A DNA stretch of 64,000 nucleotides, from the NCBI RefSeq assembly GCF_902167145.1, contig NC_050097.1, positions 169,476,923 to 169,540,922 on the forward strand. The letters run 5' to 3'. Position 1 is the first letter of the stretch; each line of letters begins with the position of its first letter. Source of the DNA: Zea mays. Its lineage: Eukaryota; Streptophyta; Magnoliopsida; Poales; Poaceae. Under the pieces are notes generated by a model. The model saw only the letters and a list, made by a program, of their open reading frames with translations, did not search any database and was not told the origin of the DNA. The translations under genes were made by a program, and so were the position numbers. This document shows, one piece after another, positions 55,154 through 64,000 of this stretch.

Positions 55154-55997
55154 TATAGGTGTACATTTGGGCCGGGCCTGATGGGCCGGCCCAAAGCATG
55201 GAAAAAAAGCACGGCCCAGGCACGGCACTGCCCGAAATAATTTAGTGTCGGGCCGGCACGGCCCGTTATATCGGGTCGGGTTTGGGCCGAGGTCACGGCC
55301 CATGGACGGGCACGAGCACGACCCATTTAAGACAGGCACGAAATGGCCCATATAGAGGCACGAAAAGGCCCATATATTTATTAAAACCACACTTCATTCC
55401 ACACTTTCATATACTTGATAAAGAACACAAAGCTAGAGATAATGCTAGTTAGATGTTTTTTGTAGCTTTGAATTAGAGTGTGTGATATAATTTTGCTTTT
55501 GTTATGAACATTAGACAATAAACTAAACTTACGAACTTTGTATAGAGCTTATTATACTCTTTTTCCTTCTAACAAAATGATTTATAAACGAGGTAGTCAT
55601 TGCATAGCTGTGGTAACTTTAATACAAATATTAAGTTTGATTTTGTTCAAATTTATTTGTCTTATCTTTTATTTGTTTTATTATTTTTTTGAATTTAGGG
55701 CTCTAATGTGAATTTTGGGCCAAAAACTGAATTTCGGGCCAAAAATTGAATTTCGGGCCCTAATATGAATTTCGGGCCAAAAAAATGAATTTCGGGCTTT
55801 TATAATTTCAGTCCGCCCGAAATGAGCCCGGCACGTTTAAGCAATTACGGGTCGGGTCGTGGGCCGAGGGCTAGGCCCATGGGCCGGCCCGGCACGGCCC
55901 GAAATTCAAACGGACCGGGCCGGCCCGAAATTCAAACAATACGGGCCTTTTCGGGCTTGGACCGGGCCGGGCCGGGCGGCCCGAATGTACACTTATA
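55154..55997. mobile_element. hAT-like non-autonomous element (844 bp)
   Basis: Terminal inverted repeats TATAGGTGTACATTTGGGCC and (inverse) TATAAGTGTACATTCGGGCC, flanked by the perfect 8-bp duplication GCTCCGCG (55146-55153 and 55998-56005). An 8-bp duplication is typical of hAT elements. The ends are very GC-rich (GGGCCGGGCC runs), the centre AT-rich with a repeated GAATTTCGGGCCAAAAA unit (55715-55795). No transposase is encoded. Confidence 0.88.
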
Positions 55998-56280
55998 GCT
56001 CCGCGCGACTCGGCTGCTGCAGCACCCGTCAGATCCGGGGCGATGGGGTCGGCACCTGGCTGTGGTGAAACGCGACACATCGGCGAAGCAGATGGAGAGG
56101 ACAACGTGGTTGGACGAAGCGTCGTGTCCGCGAGGAGAGAGAACACCCATCACGCGCGGAGCGAGAAGGGACCCATGAGTCGTATCGACGTGTCGCACAG
56201 GCATCAGGCAAAGAACCGTGAAACGCGGAGCGCGCGTGAAAACGCTTCAGGTTTTAAGGAACCTGATGTTCAGACCTTTA

Positions 56281-56419
56281 GGGCTTATTTGAATGCATGA
56301 GTATCGTAGGGGATTGAGAGGCATATAATTTTTTGCTATAACTAGCAAGGGATTATATGCCCCTCCAATTCAGCAAGGGGTTATATGCCCCTCTAATCCC
56401 TATGCATCCAAACAAACCC
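56281..56419. mobile_element. Tourist-like MITE (139 bp)
   Basis: GGGCTTATTTGAATGCAT at the left and ATGCATCCAAACAAACCC at the right are imperfect inverted repeats, flanked by TTA on both sides (56278-56280 and 56420-56422). The TTA duplication and GGGCTTGTTTG-type ends point to PIF/Harbinger (Tourist). An internal repeat AGCAAGGG(A/G)TTATATGCCCCT occurs twice. Confidence 0.85.
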
Positions 56420-56422
56420 TTA

Positions 56423-57330
56423 ATTCTACTAGGAGTGGGCACTATTTGTTTGCCACTTTTGGTATTATCTAGCAACTATCATGTTTTTTAAAAGAAAAAA
56501 TATCTCAACCCCATTGCAGGTTATATTCTCGATTGCTCATTGGCTCTAAACATATGTGCTATCCTGAAGCCGCTGGACTTACAGTATTTGGTTGTGGCGA
56601 CTTCAAGGCATTTGGTGCAGGCATTTGGTGCAGGTGGCCAAATATGAGGTGTTTGAATGCTGTAGAATTAACAGTTAGTTAGTTGGCTAAAAATGATATT
56701 GGAATTAGCAATATAACAAATAGCTAGCTAACTATTAGCTAATTTGTTAAAAATAACTAATAGCGGAACTATTAGTTATTTTGACAGCTAACTATTAGCT
56801 CTACTACATTTAAAAATGTGTATATCTTCTTGTTGGTACGCTAAGCGGTGATCTAGTCTCAGACCTGATAGGCATTAGTGTATCAAGCTCTTTTTTAGGG
56901 TATGTGCTTTTATGCGGAGGCTAAAAGTTGGTTCTCGATCAGCTCTATGTAATAGTTATGAATGAATAAAATCATTCCTTTGTAAGAAAAAAAACTCAGG
57001 GAAGGCATAGAAAATGCCGTGTTTGTTTCCCTGCTACAAGAACTACGGAGTAGGAAGCATGAGCATCTTGCGATAGGTTTGTGTGTTAATGGTTGCTAGG
57101 ATGTAGAGGACAAATTATTTCCCAGGTAACCACATGAACGTGACAAACAATAAATATGCAATAATTCTGATACATCCAATGGAAGAGGCATGCTGCAAGC
57201 TGTGAATTGAGTGAGTCGATCGCTGTCGAGAGAGCTGTATATTTCTTGCTCTCTATGCTATGCACCTGCAAGTTATGCCACAAGCCAGAGACAAACTTGA
57301 ATTCTTGGTTGCTCCGAGTCCGTGCTAGAA
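56423..57330. other. Upstream region of the germin-like gene
   Basis: No gene. An imperfect inverted repeat (GAATGCTGTAGAATTAACAG at 56657 and CTATTAGCTCTACTACATT at 56793-56811) encloses AT-rich TAACTAATAG-type sequence and looks like an old MITE. The phrase GCATTTGGTGCAGG is repeated at 56608 and 56620. The last few hundred bases should hold the promoter of the gene at 57418. Confidence 0.55.
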
Positions 57331-57331
57331 A

Positions 57332-57341
57332 TATCAGTATA
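57332..57341 (+). promoter_or_regulatory. TATA box of the germin-like gene
   Basis: CAGTATAAATTG about 80 bases before the ATG, which would place the transcript start near 57365 and a leader of about 50 bases. Confidence 0.65.
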
Positions 57342-57417
57342 AATTGTGCAAGCCTCACCAATTCTCAGAGCTGCAGTAGTCAAGTGCTTGACATCCTACA
57401 CAAATCTACCGCGAAAA

Positions 57418-58044
57418 ATGGGGAGGCTCAGCTGCACCTACACCACCGTGCTCGTGGCGCTCGCGCTCTCAGCTCCACTGGCCGCCCTCGCCGGCGACCC
57501 AGACATCCTGACCGACTACATCGTCCCAGCGGACGCGAACCCCGGGACCACCAACGGCACCTTCTTCACGTTCACGGGGTTCCGCGCGGCCATGACCATG
57601 CCCATGCCCAACTTCATGCCGACCAAGGCCACGATGGCGGAGTTCCCGGCGCTCAACGGCCAGAGCGTCTCGTACGTGCTGCTCATGTTCCCGGCGGGGG
57701 GCTCGGTGAACCCCACGCACACCCACCCGCGGTCCGCCGAGCTTCTGCTCCTCCTCGACGGCGCGCTCTCTGTCGGCTTCGTGGACACCGCGGGCAATCT
57801 CTTCACCCAGGACCTCGCCGCCGGCGACATGTTCGTGTTCCCCAAGGGCACCGTGCACTGGCAGTACAACCAGGGCACGCAGCCTGCCAAGGCGCTCTCC
57901 GCCTTCGGGAGTGCCGCCCCAGGGCTCGTGTCCCTCCCCAGCACCCTCTTTGGCGCCAGCAACATCGACGATAACGTCCTCGCAACGTCCTTCAAGACCG
58001 ATGTGGCCACCATCCAGAAGCTCAAGGCAGGCCTCCACGCATAA
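57418..58044 (+). CDS. Germin-like protein (cupin), 208 aa, intact, single exon
   Basis: The ATG at 57418 (AAAAATGG) opens a 25-residue secretory signal (hydrophobic VLVALALSAPLAALA), so the mature protein starts near GDPDILTDY. One cupin barrel follows. Germin box 1 has the metal ligands in THTHPRSAE (His101, His103, Glu108); box 2, GDMFVFPKGTVHWQ, gives His147. All four manganese ligands of germins are present. NGT at 46-48 is a possible N-glycosylation site. Unlike classical germins the mature chain has no cysteine, so the usual N-terminal disulfide is absent, as I recall for the grass GLP9 group. Likely an apoplastic, oligomeric protein in defence or wall metabolism; whether it has oxalate oxidase or superoxide dismutase activity cannot be told. 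It is the only intact ordinary gene here. A longer in-frame reading from 57346 lacks ATG. Confidence 0.95.
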   Translation: MGRLSCTYTTVLVALALSAPLAALAGDPDILTDYIVPADANPGTTNGTFFTFTGFRAAMTMPMPNFMPTKATMAEFPALNGQSVSYVLLMFPAGGSVNPTHTHPRSAELLLLLDGALSVGFVDTAGNLFTQDLAAGDMFVFPKGTVHWQYNQGTQPAKALSAFGSAAPGLVSLPSTLFGASNIDDNVLATSFKTDVATIQKLKAGLHA

Positions 58045-58116
58045 CGTGTCGGCGAAGTCCTCCACGCATGTTCTTCAGTTATTGACTTATTGTCTGGGGA
58101 CGAGCCAGTCATGACC

Positions 58117-58122
58117 AATAAA
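58117..58122 (+). terminator. Polyadenylation signal of the germin-like gene
   Basis: AATAAA 73 bases after the stop codon, followed by T-rich sequence. Confidence 0.65.
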
Positions 58123-58268
58123 ATGCTTCTTTTATACATTCAAGTTTCTTGATTGCATGATGAGGGTCCTATTTATAATCTTATATAGCCATTGCAACTT
58201 CAACAATCATAATCCAATAAATAACTATCAAACCATGTGTCACATAAGTAACTATCAAACAATGTGTC

Positions 58269-59215
58269 CAGGGGCGGATCTCCACCCGGGGCTGCCTGGG
58301 CTGCAGCCCCGGTCGGCAGTTGCGGCCCACTAGAGGAGTAGAGGCCCATAATCGTGCCCAGCCCCAACCCTAGCTCCAGCCGCCGCTTGGCTCCTGCCGT
58401 CCTGTCGTACCGTGCGGCCGCACCTCCTCTCCAGCTCCAGCGCCACAGCGCGCTCGCCCGCGGCACGTGTGGCCGCGCCTCCTGCCCTCCTCTGTCCTCT
58501 CCAAGTCTCCAGGCTCCAGCGCCGCAGCGCGCTCGGCTACTCCCCCGCGGCCCGCGTGGCCGCGCCTCCTCTCCAGTCTCCAGCGTCGTGCCGCAGCGCG
58601 CTCGCGGCCAGCCGCCAGGCCACCACCGTGGCACCGCCAGGCGCCCAGCCGCCCAGCCAGGCGCGCTCGACCACCGACCGCCCAGCAGCGAGCAGTCGAG
58701 CAGGGGCGGGCGCGGACGGCGGATCGCCGGATCGGAGCACCGAGCACCTCGTGCTCATGGGCGCTACGCGCCACTGCGCCAGGGGGGTCTCCGAAGAGGT
58801 GAAGACGGTAGCCACCGAGACGCCGGTTGCGTGCCTCTCGCGGTCTCGCCTCGCGCTGTCTCGCGCGCCCGGAGGCCAGAGCACCGCCGCGGCGCCGCGG
58901 GCGCTCCCTCCTAGGCTCCTGGGCTCCTTCGCCTAACCGCCGTGACGCTGGAGACCGGAGCAGGCGAGCAGGGGCGGGCGCGGACGGCGGATCGCCGGAT
59001 CGGAGCACCGAGCACCTCGTGCTCGTGGGCGCTACGCGCCACTGCGCCAGGGGCGGATCTCCGAAGAGGTGAAGATCGAAGTCCCAAGGTGAATTGCTTT
59101 GATTTGATTATTTATTTGCTTAATTGCTTTGATTTGAAGTTTTGATTTGATTATTTGTTTGGTAGTCCCATGTTTATAGTAGCCCCTTCTTGGATCGATC
59201 CTGGATCCGCCACTG
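58269..59215. mobile_element. GC-rich hAT-like non-autonomous element (947 bp)
   Basis: Begins CAGGGGCGGATC and ends GGATCCGCCACTG, inverted termini of CAGTGGCGGATCC type, flanked by AATGTGTC (58261-58268) and CATGTGTC (59216-59223), a 7-of-8 match consistent with an 8-bp hAT duplication. The inside is extremely GC-rich with no transposase. It contains a direct repeat of about 110 bp (CAGGGGCGGGCGCGGACGGC at 58692 and 58968) and reiterated GCCGCGCCTCCTCTCCAG blocks. Multi-frame ORFs are compositional. It lies about 150 bp beyond the polyadenylation signal of the germin-like gene. Confidence 0.82.
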
Positions 59216-59423
59216 CATGTGTCACAGTTTGACACCTCACAATGGATTACTTTCGGACTCGCCTTCTTTGTCTAATGTCTCATATACTCATCAAAGGCCT
59301 TTTTGCACTCGACAAAACATTTGCTAAGTGTTACACTCGACAAAGAACACTTGTAAACCCTTAAATTAGTGTCCACTCCTATTAGAATCATAAAGCGAGT
59401 TGGGCAAGTGGCTTAACAACTGG
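59216..59423. other. Spacer, nothing recognised
   Basis: Short non-coding stretch between the hAT-like element and the Gypsy remnant. Confidence 0.4.
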
Positions 59424-59752
59424 AACTACCTAGTCACCTGGCAGTTGTGCATGATATATTCCATGTATCTCAGTTGAAGAAGTGTCTCAGAGTTCCAAAA
59501 GAGCAACTGCCAATATAAGACACACAGTGTGCAAGATGATCTGACATATACGAGCATCCTATCAAGATCATCGATACCATGACCCGAGTTACAAGAAACA
59601 AGGTGATCAAAATGTGCAAGGTACAGTGGAGCCATCACGTAGAAGATGAAGCCACCTAGGAACGAGAAGATGAATTGCAAGTAGAATTCCCCCATCTTTT
59701 CCCTAATTCGTCATAATCTCGAGGTCGAGATTCTTTTTAAGGGGGTACGATT
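59424..59752 (+). pseudogene. 3' end of a Gypsy (chromovirus) pol plus polypurine tract
   Basis: The plus strand reads VVHDIFHVSQLKKCLRVPKE, a stop where the family usually continues, then TRVTRNKVIKMCKVQWSHHV and EDEATWEREDELQVEFPHLF. This is the integrase C-terminal/chromodomain-like tail of Del/Tekay chromoviruses. It ends with CTCGAGGTCGAGATTC and a purine tract TTTTTAAGGGGGTACGA (59734-59750), directly before TGTAAAACC. Nonsense codons make it a relic. Confidence 0.82.
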
Positions 59753-59976
59753 TGTAAAACCTAGAGTGGGACTTGTAAGACTTGAGTTATTCAAGAAATA
59801 ATACTAGGGTGAATTTGATTCTATTGTTTATTATTGAAGCATATTTATTTTAAAATAAATACTAAATAAATACATGAATTTATGCATCATGCTGAAGTTT
59901 AATTGTTTGTGCACATAATTGAAGATGTAACTCTGAAGTTTGAATTTAGTGGAATTCGAATTTGGATTTGAGAACT
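59753..59976 (+). mobile_element. Truncated 3' LTR of the Gypsy remnant
   Basis: Starts TGTAAAACCTAGAGTGGG after the polypurine tract, AT-rich, and is interrupted at 59977 by the next element. The rest of this LTR would be expected beyond the right window edge. Confidence 0.65.
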
Positions 59977-60636
59977 TGTTGGGGGCCTTCGGCTTCCGAA
60001 GGTCCTCAAAAACATGATTTAACAATGTTTTCTGGAGTAAAGTACATTAACAGGTATCTTCGGACTCGGATCAGAACCACGGTATGAAGAAGCACAAAGA
60101 ACACGAAGGTTAGCGCAGAGCCGAAGTTGTGTGTAGAAGAGCTTCGGGATAGCGGCGGAAAAGGAAACCGACTTAGAGATGAAAAACCAGATTAGACCTC
60201 TAAGAATTACCATAGAGTTATTGATAAATGTAAAGGGCATTAGTGTAATTTTGCATGGGCTGCGACCCGTGCTTATAAATAGGTGAACAGTATCCTCGTA
60301 CTGTTCACGCTGACTGGGCATTCACTTTTGCGTCACGCCTGTACTCTTTTCCTTCAAACCGAAGGTATACTTGTAATTTATTCTTGTCCAAATAAGTAAT
60401 AAAAATAAGAAATAGATTAATAATAATGTTTACAATAATTGTGTCACTTTCTATATTTTGTTTGAATGTTCTCCATTTTTTATCATGATCATGAGGGTAT
60501 GACCTTCATGACCTTCGTCCTAAATTCACTATGTCCGAAAGGAAATAATGATTTGAAGGACGAAGGGCCTTTTGATATTTAACATTTTATGTTGCCTTGT
60601 TCTTGATTCATAGTATTTGAGAACAAGTCCCCAACA
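59977..60636 (+). repeat. 5' LTR of Gypsy element B (660 bp)
   Basis: TGTTGGGGGCCTTCGG...AAGTCCCCAACA, an extended TGTTGGGG/CCCCAACA inverted end. It contains repeated CTTCGG/CCGAAG motifs. Confidence 0.9.
60274..60281 (+). promoter_or_regulatory. TATA box of Gypsy element B
   Basis: GTGCTTATAAATAGGTGAACAG, about 300 bases into the LTR, a strong plus-strand TATA context. Confidence 0.75.
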
Positions 60637-60654
60637 TTGGCGCCCACCTCCGGT
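60637..60654 (+). promoter_or_regulatory. Primer-binding region of Gypsy element B
   Basis: TTGGCGCCCACCTCCGGTG directly follows the LTR. The TGGCGCC start is that of maize Gypsy elements of this type; the matching tRNA cannot be named by eye. Confidence 0.7.
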
Positions 60655-60709
60655 GAACTCACTTCCATTTTTTGAGTCTTGAACACTTTCGGCAAGCATC
60701 ACATTCGTC

Positions 60710-62226
60710 ATGCCACCGAAAAAAGCTTCAGCGACAGGGGCTGGTACTTTACAGCCGCTAGATCCCAATCAGGATGTCCTTTCTCTTAGAGAGGCCCGAA
60801 GCCAGAAGAGGAAGGCTGTTAGTCCAACACCTCCGGAGGATGACCTGGATCAGGAGATCCAAAACCTGGAGATCCTTCAGCAACAGGTGCAACGCAAGAA
60901 GGAGAAGATGGCTCGTCTAGCTGATCTTCAGAGACAGATAGACGAAGCTTCTGAAGAGGTTCGTCATCTTGTTCAAGATGATCAGAGCCGAAGGCCTCCA
61001 CGCAGAGAGCTTCATCAGGAAGGCTTCCACAATGAGGATGACTGGTATGAAGATTTCCATCATGAAAACTTTGCTTTTCATGATGCTTCTCCTCTCTCAA
61101 CAGAATTGCAGGCTACACCATGGCCACAGTCTTACAAGCCACCCAGCTCCCCATGTATGACGGTCATACAGACTCGAAGCAATTCCTGATGAGCTATGAA
61201 GCAACCATATCTTCGTATGGTGGCAATACGGCAGTCATGGAAAAATCTTTTGTCATGGCCGTCAAGAGCGTTGCTCAGACTTGGTACTCTTCTCTTCGGC
61301 CAGGGACAATCACTTCTTGGCAGAAATTGAAGGACATGCTGATAACTAGCTTCCAAGGGTTTCAGACGAAGCCAGTCACTGCTCAAGCTTTATTTCAGTG
61401 TACCCAGGACCACGAAGAATATCTCCAGGCGTACGTCCGAAGGTTTCTACGTCTAAGGGCACAAGAGCCAACAGTGCCCAATGAAATTGTCATTGAGGCC
61501 ATGATTAAAGGGCTTCGGCTGGGACCTTCAGCGCAGTACTTTGCCAGGAAGCCACCACAAACGTTGGAGAAGCTGCTCCAAAAGATGGACGAATGCATTC
61601 GAGCTGACAATGACTTCCGCCAAAGAAGGGAGGAAGCATTCAGGTTCTCTGAAATGACCAGGGGCTTCGGAGGAAGATTTCACCCGAGGCACGTTAGGTC
61701 AATCCATAACTCTGCTCAAACTGATGATCGAGGGAGTCAGCAGCAAAGGCCACAATATTTTTCACAAGCTTCGGGCCAGCAACAAAGTTCTTTTCGGCCG
61801 CCAGCACCAAGAGGCAGAGGCGCTAGGGGCTTCGGGGGAAGGTTTGGAGATCAGCCAAGAAAAATCTATTGCCTATTCTGTGGTGAAGACAAGGGCCATA
61901 CTACCAGGATGTGCCATGTTACCATCCAGAAGCAGAAGGAAATAGCGGAAGCAGCAGCGCAACAGAGTCAGCCGAAGCAGGTCATGCACACTGCTTCGTA
62001 TCACTCGCCTTATATTCCAGAATATGTAGGCAACCACCCTGCAGTTTCTGTTGCTTCGGCGAGCCAACCCCAAGCATCTTGGCAGCAACCTCCACCGCCA
62101 CCGCCGACCCAGCGAGGACAACAGCCAGAAGGGAGTCAGCACAATCACCTTCAGAGGGATTTCAGAGAGGAGTCCGAAGCTCGCACAGTCAATAGCACTG
62201 TGCCAGAGTCGAAGCACATTTATTGA
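60710..62226 (+). pseudogene. Gypsy element B gag, one frameshift
   Basis: ATG at 60710 (MPPKKASATGAG). Residues 40-90 form a Gln/Lys/Glu-rich coiled coil (LEILQQQVQRKKEKMARLAD). The frame stops at 61189; the capsid domain continues in another frame from about 61140 (QLPMYDGHTDSKQFLMSYEA; SYGGNTAVMEKSFVMAVKSV; WYSSLRPGTITSWQKLKDM). It ends with Gln/Pro-rich sequence around a CCHC-like knuckle (CLFCGEDKGHTTRMC) and a stop at 62226. The shift lies in the C-rich stretch at about 61138-61148. By the retrotransposon gag family it forms the particle shell. Confidence 0.88.
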
Positions 62227-63459
62227 CAAATATCCTACCTCAACAGCAGTTCTTTTGCATTTTTTACATTCAGTATTACCTTCTTGTTAATAAGGAACAA
62301 TTATGAAGAGTTTAAATGTCTCTTATTGAATTTCAATTCCTTGTAATACTTTCGTCTTTTACCATAATAGAAATATGTTTTTCCATAGGCTTGAGTTGCC
62401 AAAGCATACGAACTTATGCTGATTTGAAGGACCTTTGTATTATCAAAAATTTGATCTAACGGACACAGTACAAATTGTTCGAAACAGTAAAAAGTCGTTC
62501 CTAAGGGAGCGCAGTGTAAGTTTTCTAAACCTACAGCGAAAAATAAACGCTGATTCCGCTGAAAGTAAAAGGCGAAGAAGCTCCTAAGGGAGGCTTACAG
62601 CGAAACGCTGATTCCGCTGAAAGTAAAAGGCGAAGAAGCTCCTAAGGGAGGCTTACAGCGAAAAATAAACGCTGATTCCGTTGAAAGTAAAAGGCGAAGA
62701 AGCTCCTAAGGGAGGCTTACAGCGAAAAGTCAGCGCTGATATAAAAAGTGTGTGTGCTTTATTACAGGGATATGTATCTGCGGCACAAATATCATTTTGC
62801 ATAACATAACATCATCACATCATTTTTGCATAACATAAGCATCATACAGCATAGTGCATCTCGAACAAGAAGGGGATACAGTGTTGATCTTCGGAACATA
62901 TTTTGGAAAAGAGAAAATCGTGCTAAGGCACAAGACGAATCGAGATGAAGAGTAGCCTCATTGGAGAGGCAACACAAAAAAAAATTATAGCTTCGGAGAA
63001 TAGTTCACGAAGCTTGGATGTTTTTTATCAGAGAAGTAAACAAATTCTTGTGATATAGAAAAGATTTTCTTCACGAAGCATGAAAAGAAGGGAAGGTGTT
63101 TTTTCGCCGAAGGCTCAAAAAATGGTATGTATGCAAAGTTTCATGCATCATAAAGAATTAAACTATAAATAGATTATATATTACATTCAAAGTTACAATA
63201 TATTACACATTTTATGTTTCAAATGTTTCTACAATAGCATTCAATCCTCTTTAAGCACTATCTCTGCAGCTTCATTCAATAGTTGGTTGACAACCTTGTC
63301 CATAATGGCTTCGGCCATTTTTCTAATTTCATCGTTCTCCTTCGGGTGGGGGCCCGGAGATGCCTCAGTAGGTTCTGAGGGAAGAAAAGATACGGCTATA
63401 TTACTATTACAAACTGCGAACAGAGTCTGGAATTAAAAATTACAGTAGGATAAAAACCA
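62227..63459. other. Non-coding interior of Gypsy element B
   Basis: No pol motifs on either strand. It holds the tandem repeats listed separately, then AT-rich sequence. The part around 63240-63460 may be an intron or 3' region of the antisense ORF. Confidence 0.6.
62528..62740 (+). repeat. Tandem repeats of 58-64 bp
   Basis: Three and a half copies of CGCTGATTCCGCTGAAAGTA followed by AAAGGCGAAGAAGCTCCTAA and GGGAGGCTTACAGCGAAA, starting at 62549, 62607, 62671 and 62734. The unit length varies with presence of an AAATAAA block. Confidence 0.93.
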
Positions 63460-64000
63460 CTAATTAATACCTATCTGCCCTTCGGGCTCTGTACTTTTCT
63501 CGGCAGCTTCCGCTACTTTTCTAGCATCGTGGATGCCTTTTTCACTCCTTTGAATAATTTCTTGCGCCAATTCTTGGCCGCCGTTATCCCAGATATCGGT
63601 GAAGAATTTCCCGCCGACCATGCTTGCTTCGGGTGAGGGGTCTTTAATGTCTTCACAGGACAATGTAGCTTTGGACTGCGCTAAGGATTTTACATGCTCG
63701 CAGCCTTTCTTCTCCAAAACAGCAGCAATCCCTCTAGCACCCGAAAAAGCGCAGATGTCACCACGGCCATTCAGGATTTCCTCGAAGGCCTCTGCTTCGT
63801 TACTGATCCATTCCATTGGACCTTCAGGATTGCCTCTTGAAAAATTCTCTTCACTAGAGAATGCGCCAACGCTGGCGAAGCTAGATTTTATCTTTTTGAC
63901 ACACTCTATGGATTTAACATAACATTTCCTCTGGGATGCACGAAGCTCTTTAACACTTATCTCTAAATGATTGGCCAATTGATCACTAAGCTCTCGTTTT
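63460..64000 (-). CDS. Antisense ORF of Gypsy element B, partial
   Basis: Open on the minus strand from the window edge to a stop at 63460. No ATG is seen within the last 22 bases and the frame stays open to 64000, so the start lies outside. The visible 180 residues have LRASQRKCYVKSIECVKKIK, EAEAFEEILNGRGDICAFSG, ARGIAAVLEKKGCEHV and HDARKVAEAAEKSTEPEGQI: charged, mostly helical, with no domain I can name. Antisense ORFs downstream of the gag-pol region are known in Tat-lineage Gypsy elements such as Grande, and this is probably the equivalent. Confidence 0.65.
   Translation of the reverse strand, partial: KRELSDQLANHLEISVKELRASQRKCYVKSIECVKKIKSSFASVGAFSSEENFSRGNPEGPMEWISNEAEAFEEILNGRGDICAFSGARGIAAVLEKKGCEHVKSLAQSKATLSCEDIKDPSPEASMVGGKFFTDIWDNGGQELAQEIIQRSEKGIHDARKVAEAAEKSTEPEGQIGIN

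Larger units (their letters stand above)
59977..64000 (+). mobile_element. Gypsy element B (Cinful/Zeon type), 5' part, runs off window
   Basis: 5' LTR, primer-binding region, gag, tandem repeats and an antisense ORF are present. Between the gag stop (62226) and the antisense ORF no protease, reverse transcriptase, RNase H or integrase can be found, so it is non-autonomous. The 660-bp LTR, gag without pol, and antisense ORF fit Zeon-like elements of the Tat lineage; the family name is inference from this architecture. Confidence 0.8.

Noticed and set aside
56786..56815. CTCTACTACATTTAAAAATG as a Helitron 5' end
   Set aside because: It is not preceded by A and is better explained as the right arm of an imperfect inverted repeat starting at 56657.
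57207..57974. 255-codon plus-strand ORF over the germin-like gene
   Set aside because: His/Arg/Pro-rich frame shadow of the cupin reading frame, caused by third-position GC bias. The opposite-strand ORFs 57469-58065 and 57516-58139 are rejected for the same reason.
58354..59008. Several 100-200 codon ORFs in the GC-rich hAT-like element
   Set aside because: Compositional; present on both strands and broken up by the internal direct repeat.
62792..62977. Minus-strand ORF in Gypsy element B
   Set aside because: Short, low-complexity (repeated CATAACAT on the plus strand), no start context or similarity.

Overview
The window is a piece of a large grass nuclear genome, almost certainly maize (Zea mays) or a very close relative. 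The evidence is layered LTR retrotransposons, two Ji/Opie-type Sireviruses with CCGGACAGTCCGG palindromes in their LTRs, Helitron termini of the maize type (TCTCTACTAC or TCTATACTA at the 5' end; a GC-rich hairpin followed by CTAG at the 3' end, inserted between A and T), and only one intact ordinary host gene in 64 kb.

Layout. 1-9705: a non-autonomous Gypsy-type element reading leftward. It has 3.6-kb LTRs (the left one cut by the window start), a 3-kb internal region with one 373-codon ORF, and a 789-bp Helitron inside only the left LTR. 9706-39.4 kb: what looks like a decayed autonomous Helitron reading leftward. Rep/helicase (RepHel) lies at 26.2-28.1 and 36.7-39.4 kb, RPA-like sequence at 22.6-25.6 kb, and a ubiquitin-activating-enzyme exon fragment at 10.3-10.5 kb. 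Its own outer ends were not found. It is interrupted by a rightward Helitron (10863-22428) carrying pieces of an ITPK gene, an NDRG/SF21-like gene and an unknown gene, and that Helitron is itself hit by a 4.8-kb Copia element (15079-19872). The RepHel gene is split by a Sirevirus (28098-36687), which contains a solo LTR (32027-32500).

40.9-54.2 kb: exon fragments of an LRRC40-like gene, an ARMC6-like gene and an unrecognised gene, all rightward, split by a complete 9.4-kb Sirevirus (44067-53429). 54.2-56.4 kb: GC-rich 242-bp tandem repeats, an 844-bp hAT-like element and a Tourist-like MITE. 57418-58044: an intact germin-like protein gene. 58269-59215: a GC-rich non-autonomous hAT-like element. 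59424-59976: the 3' remnant of a Gypsy element. 59977 to the end: a second Gypsy element (Cinful/Zeon type) with LTR, frameshifted gag, no visible pol, and an antisense ORF running off the edge.

The genes do not form a pathway. The window records nested insertion: several breakpoints can be placed to the base from target-site duplications or, in one case, an empty site. The most unusual point is that the Sirevirus in RepHel lacks a 5-bp target duplication and is instead flanked by a diverged 174-bp duplication of RepHel coding sequence.
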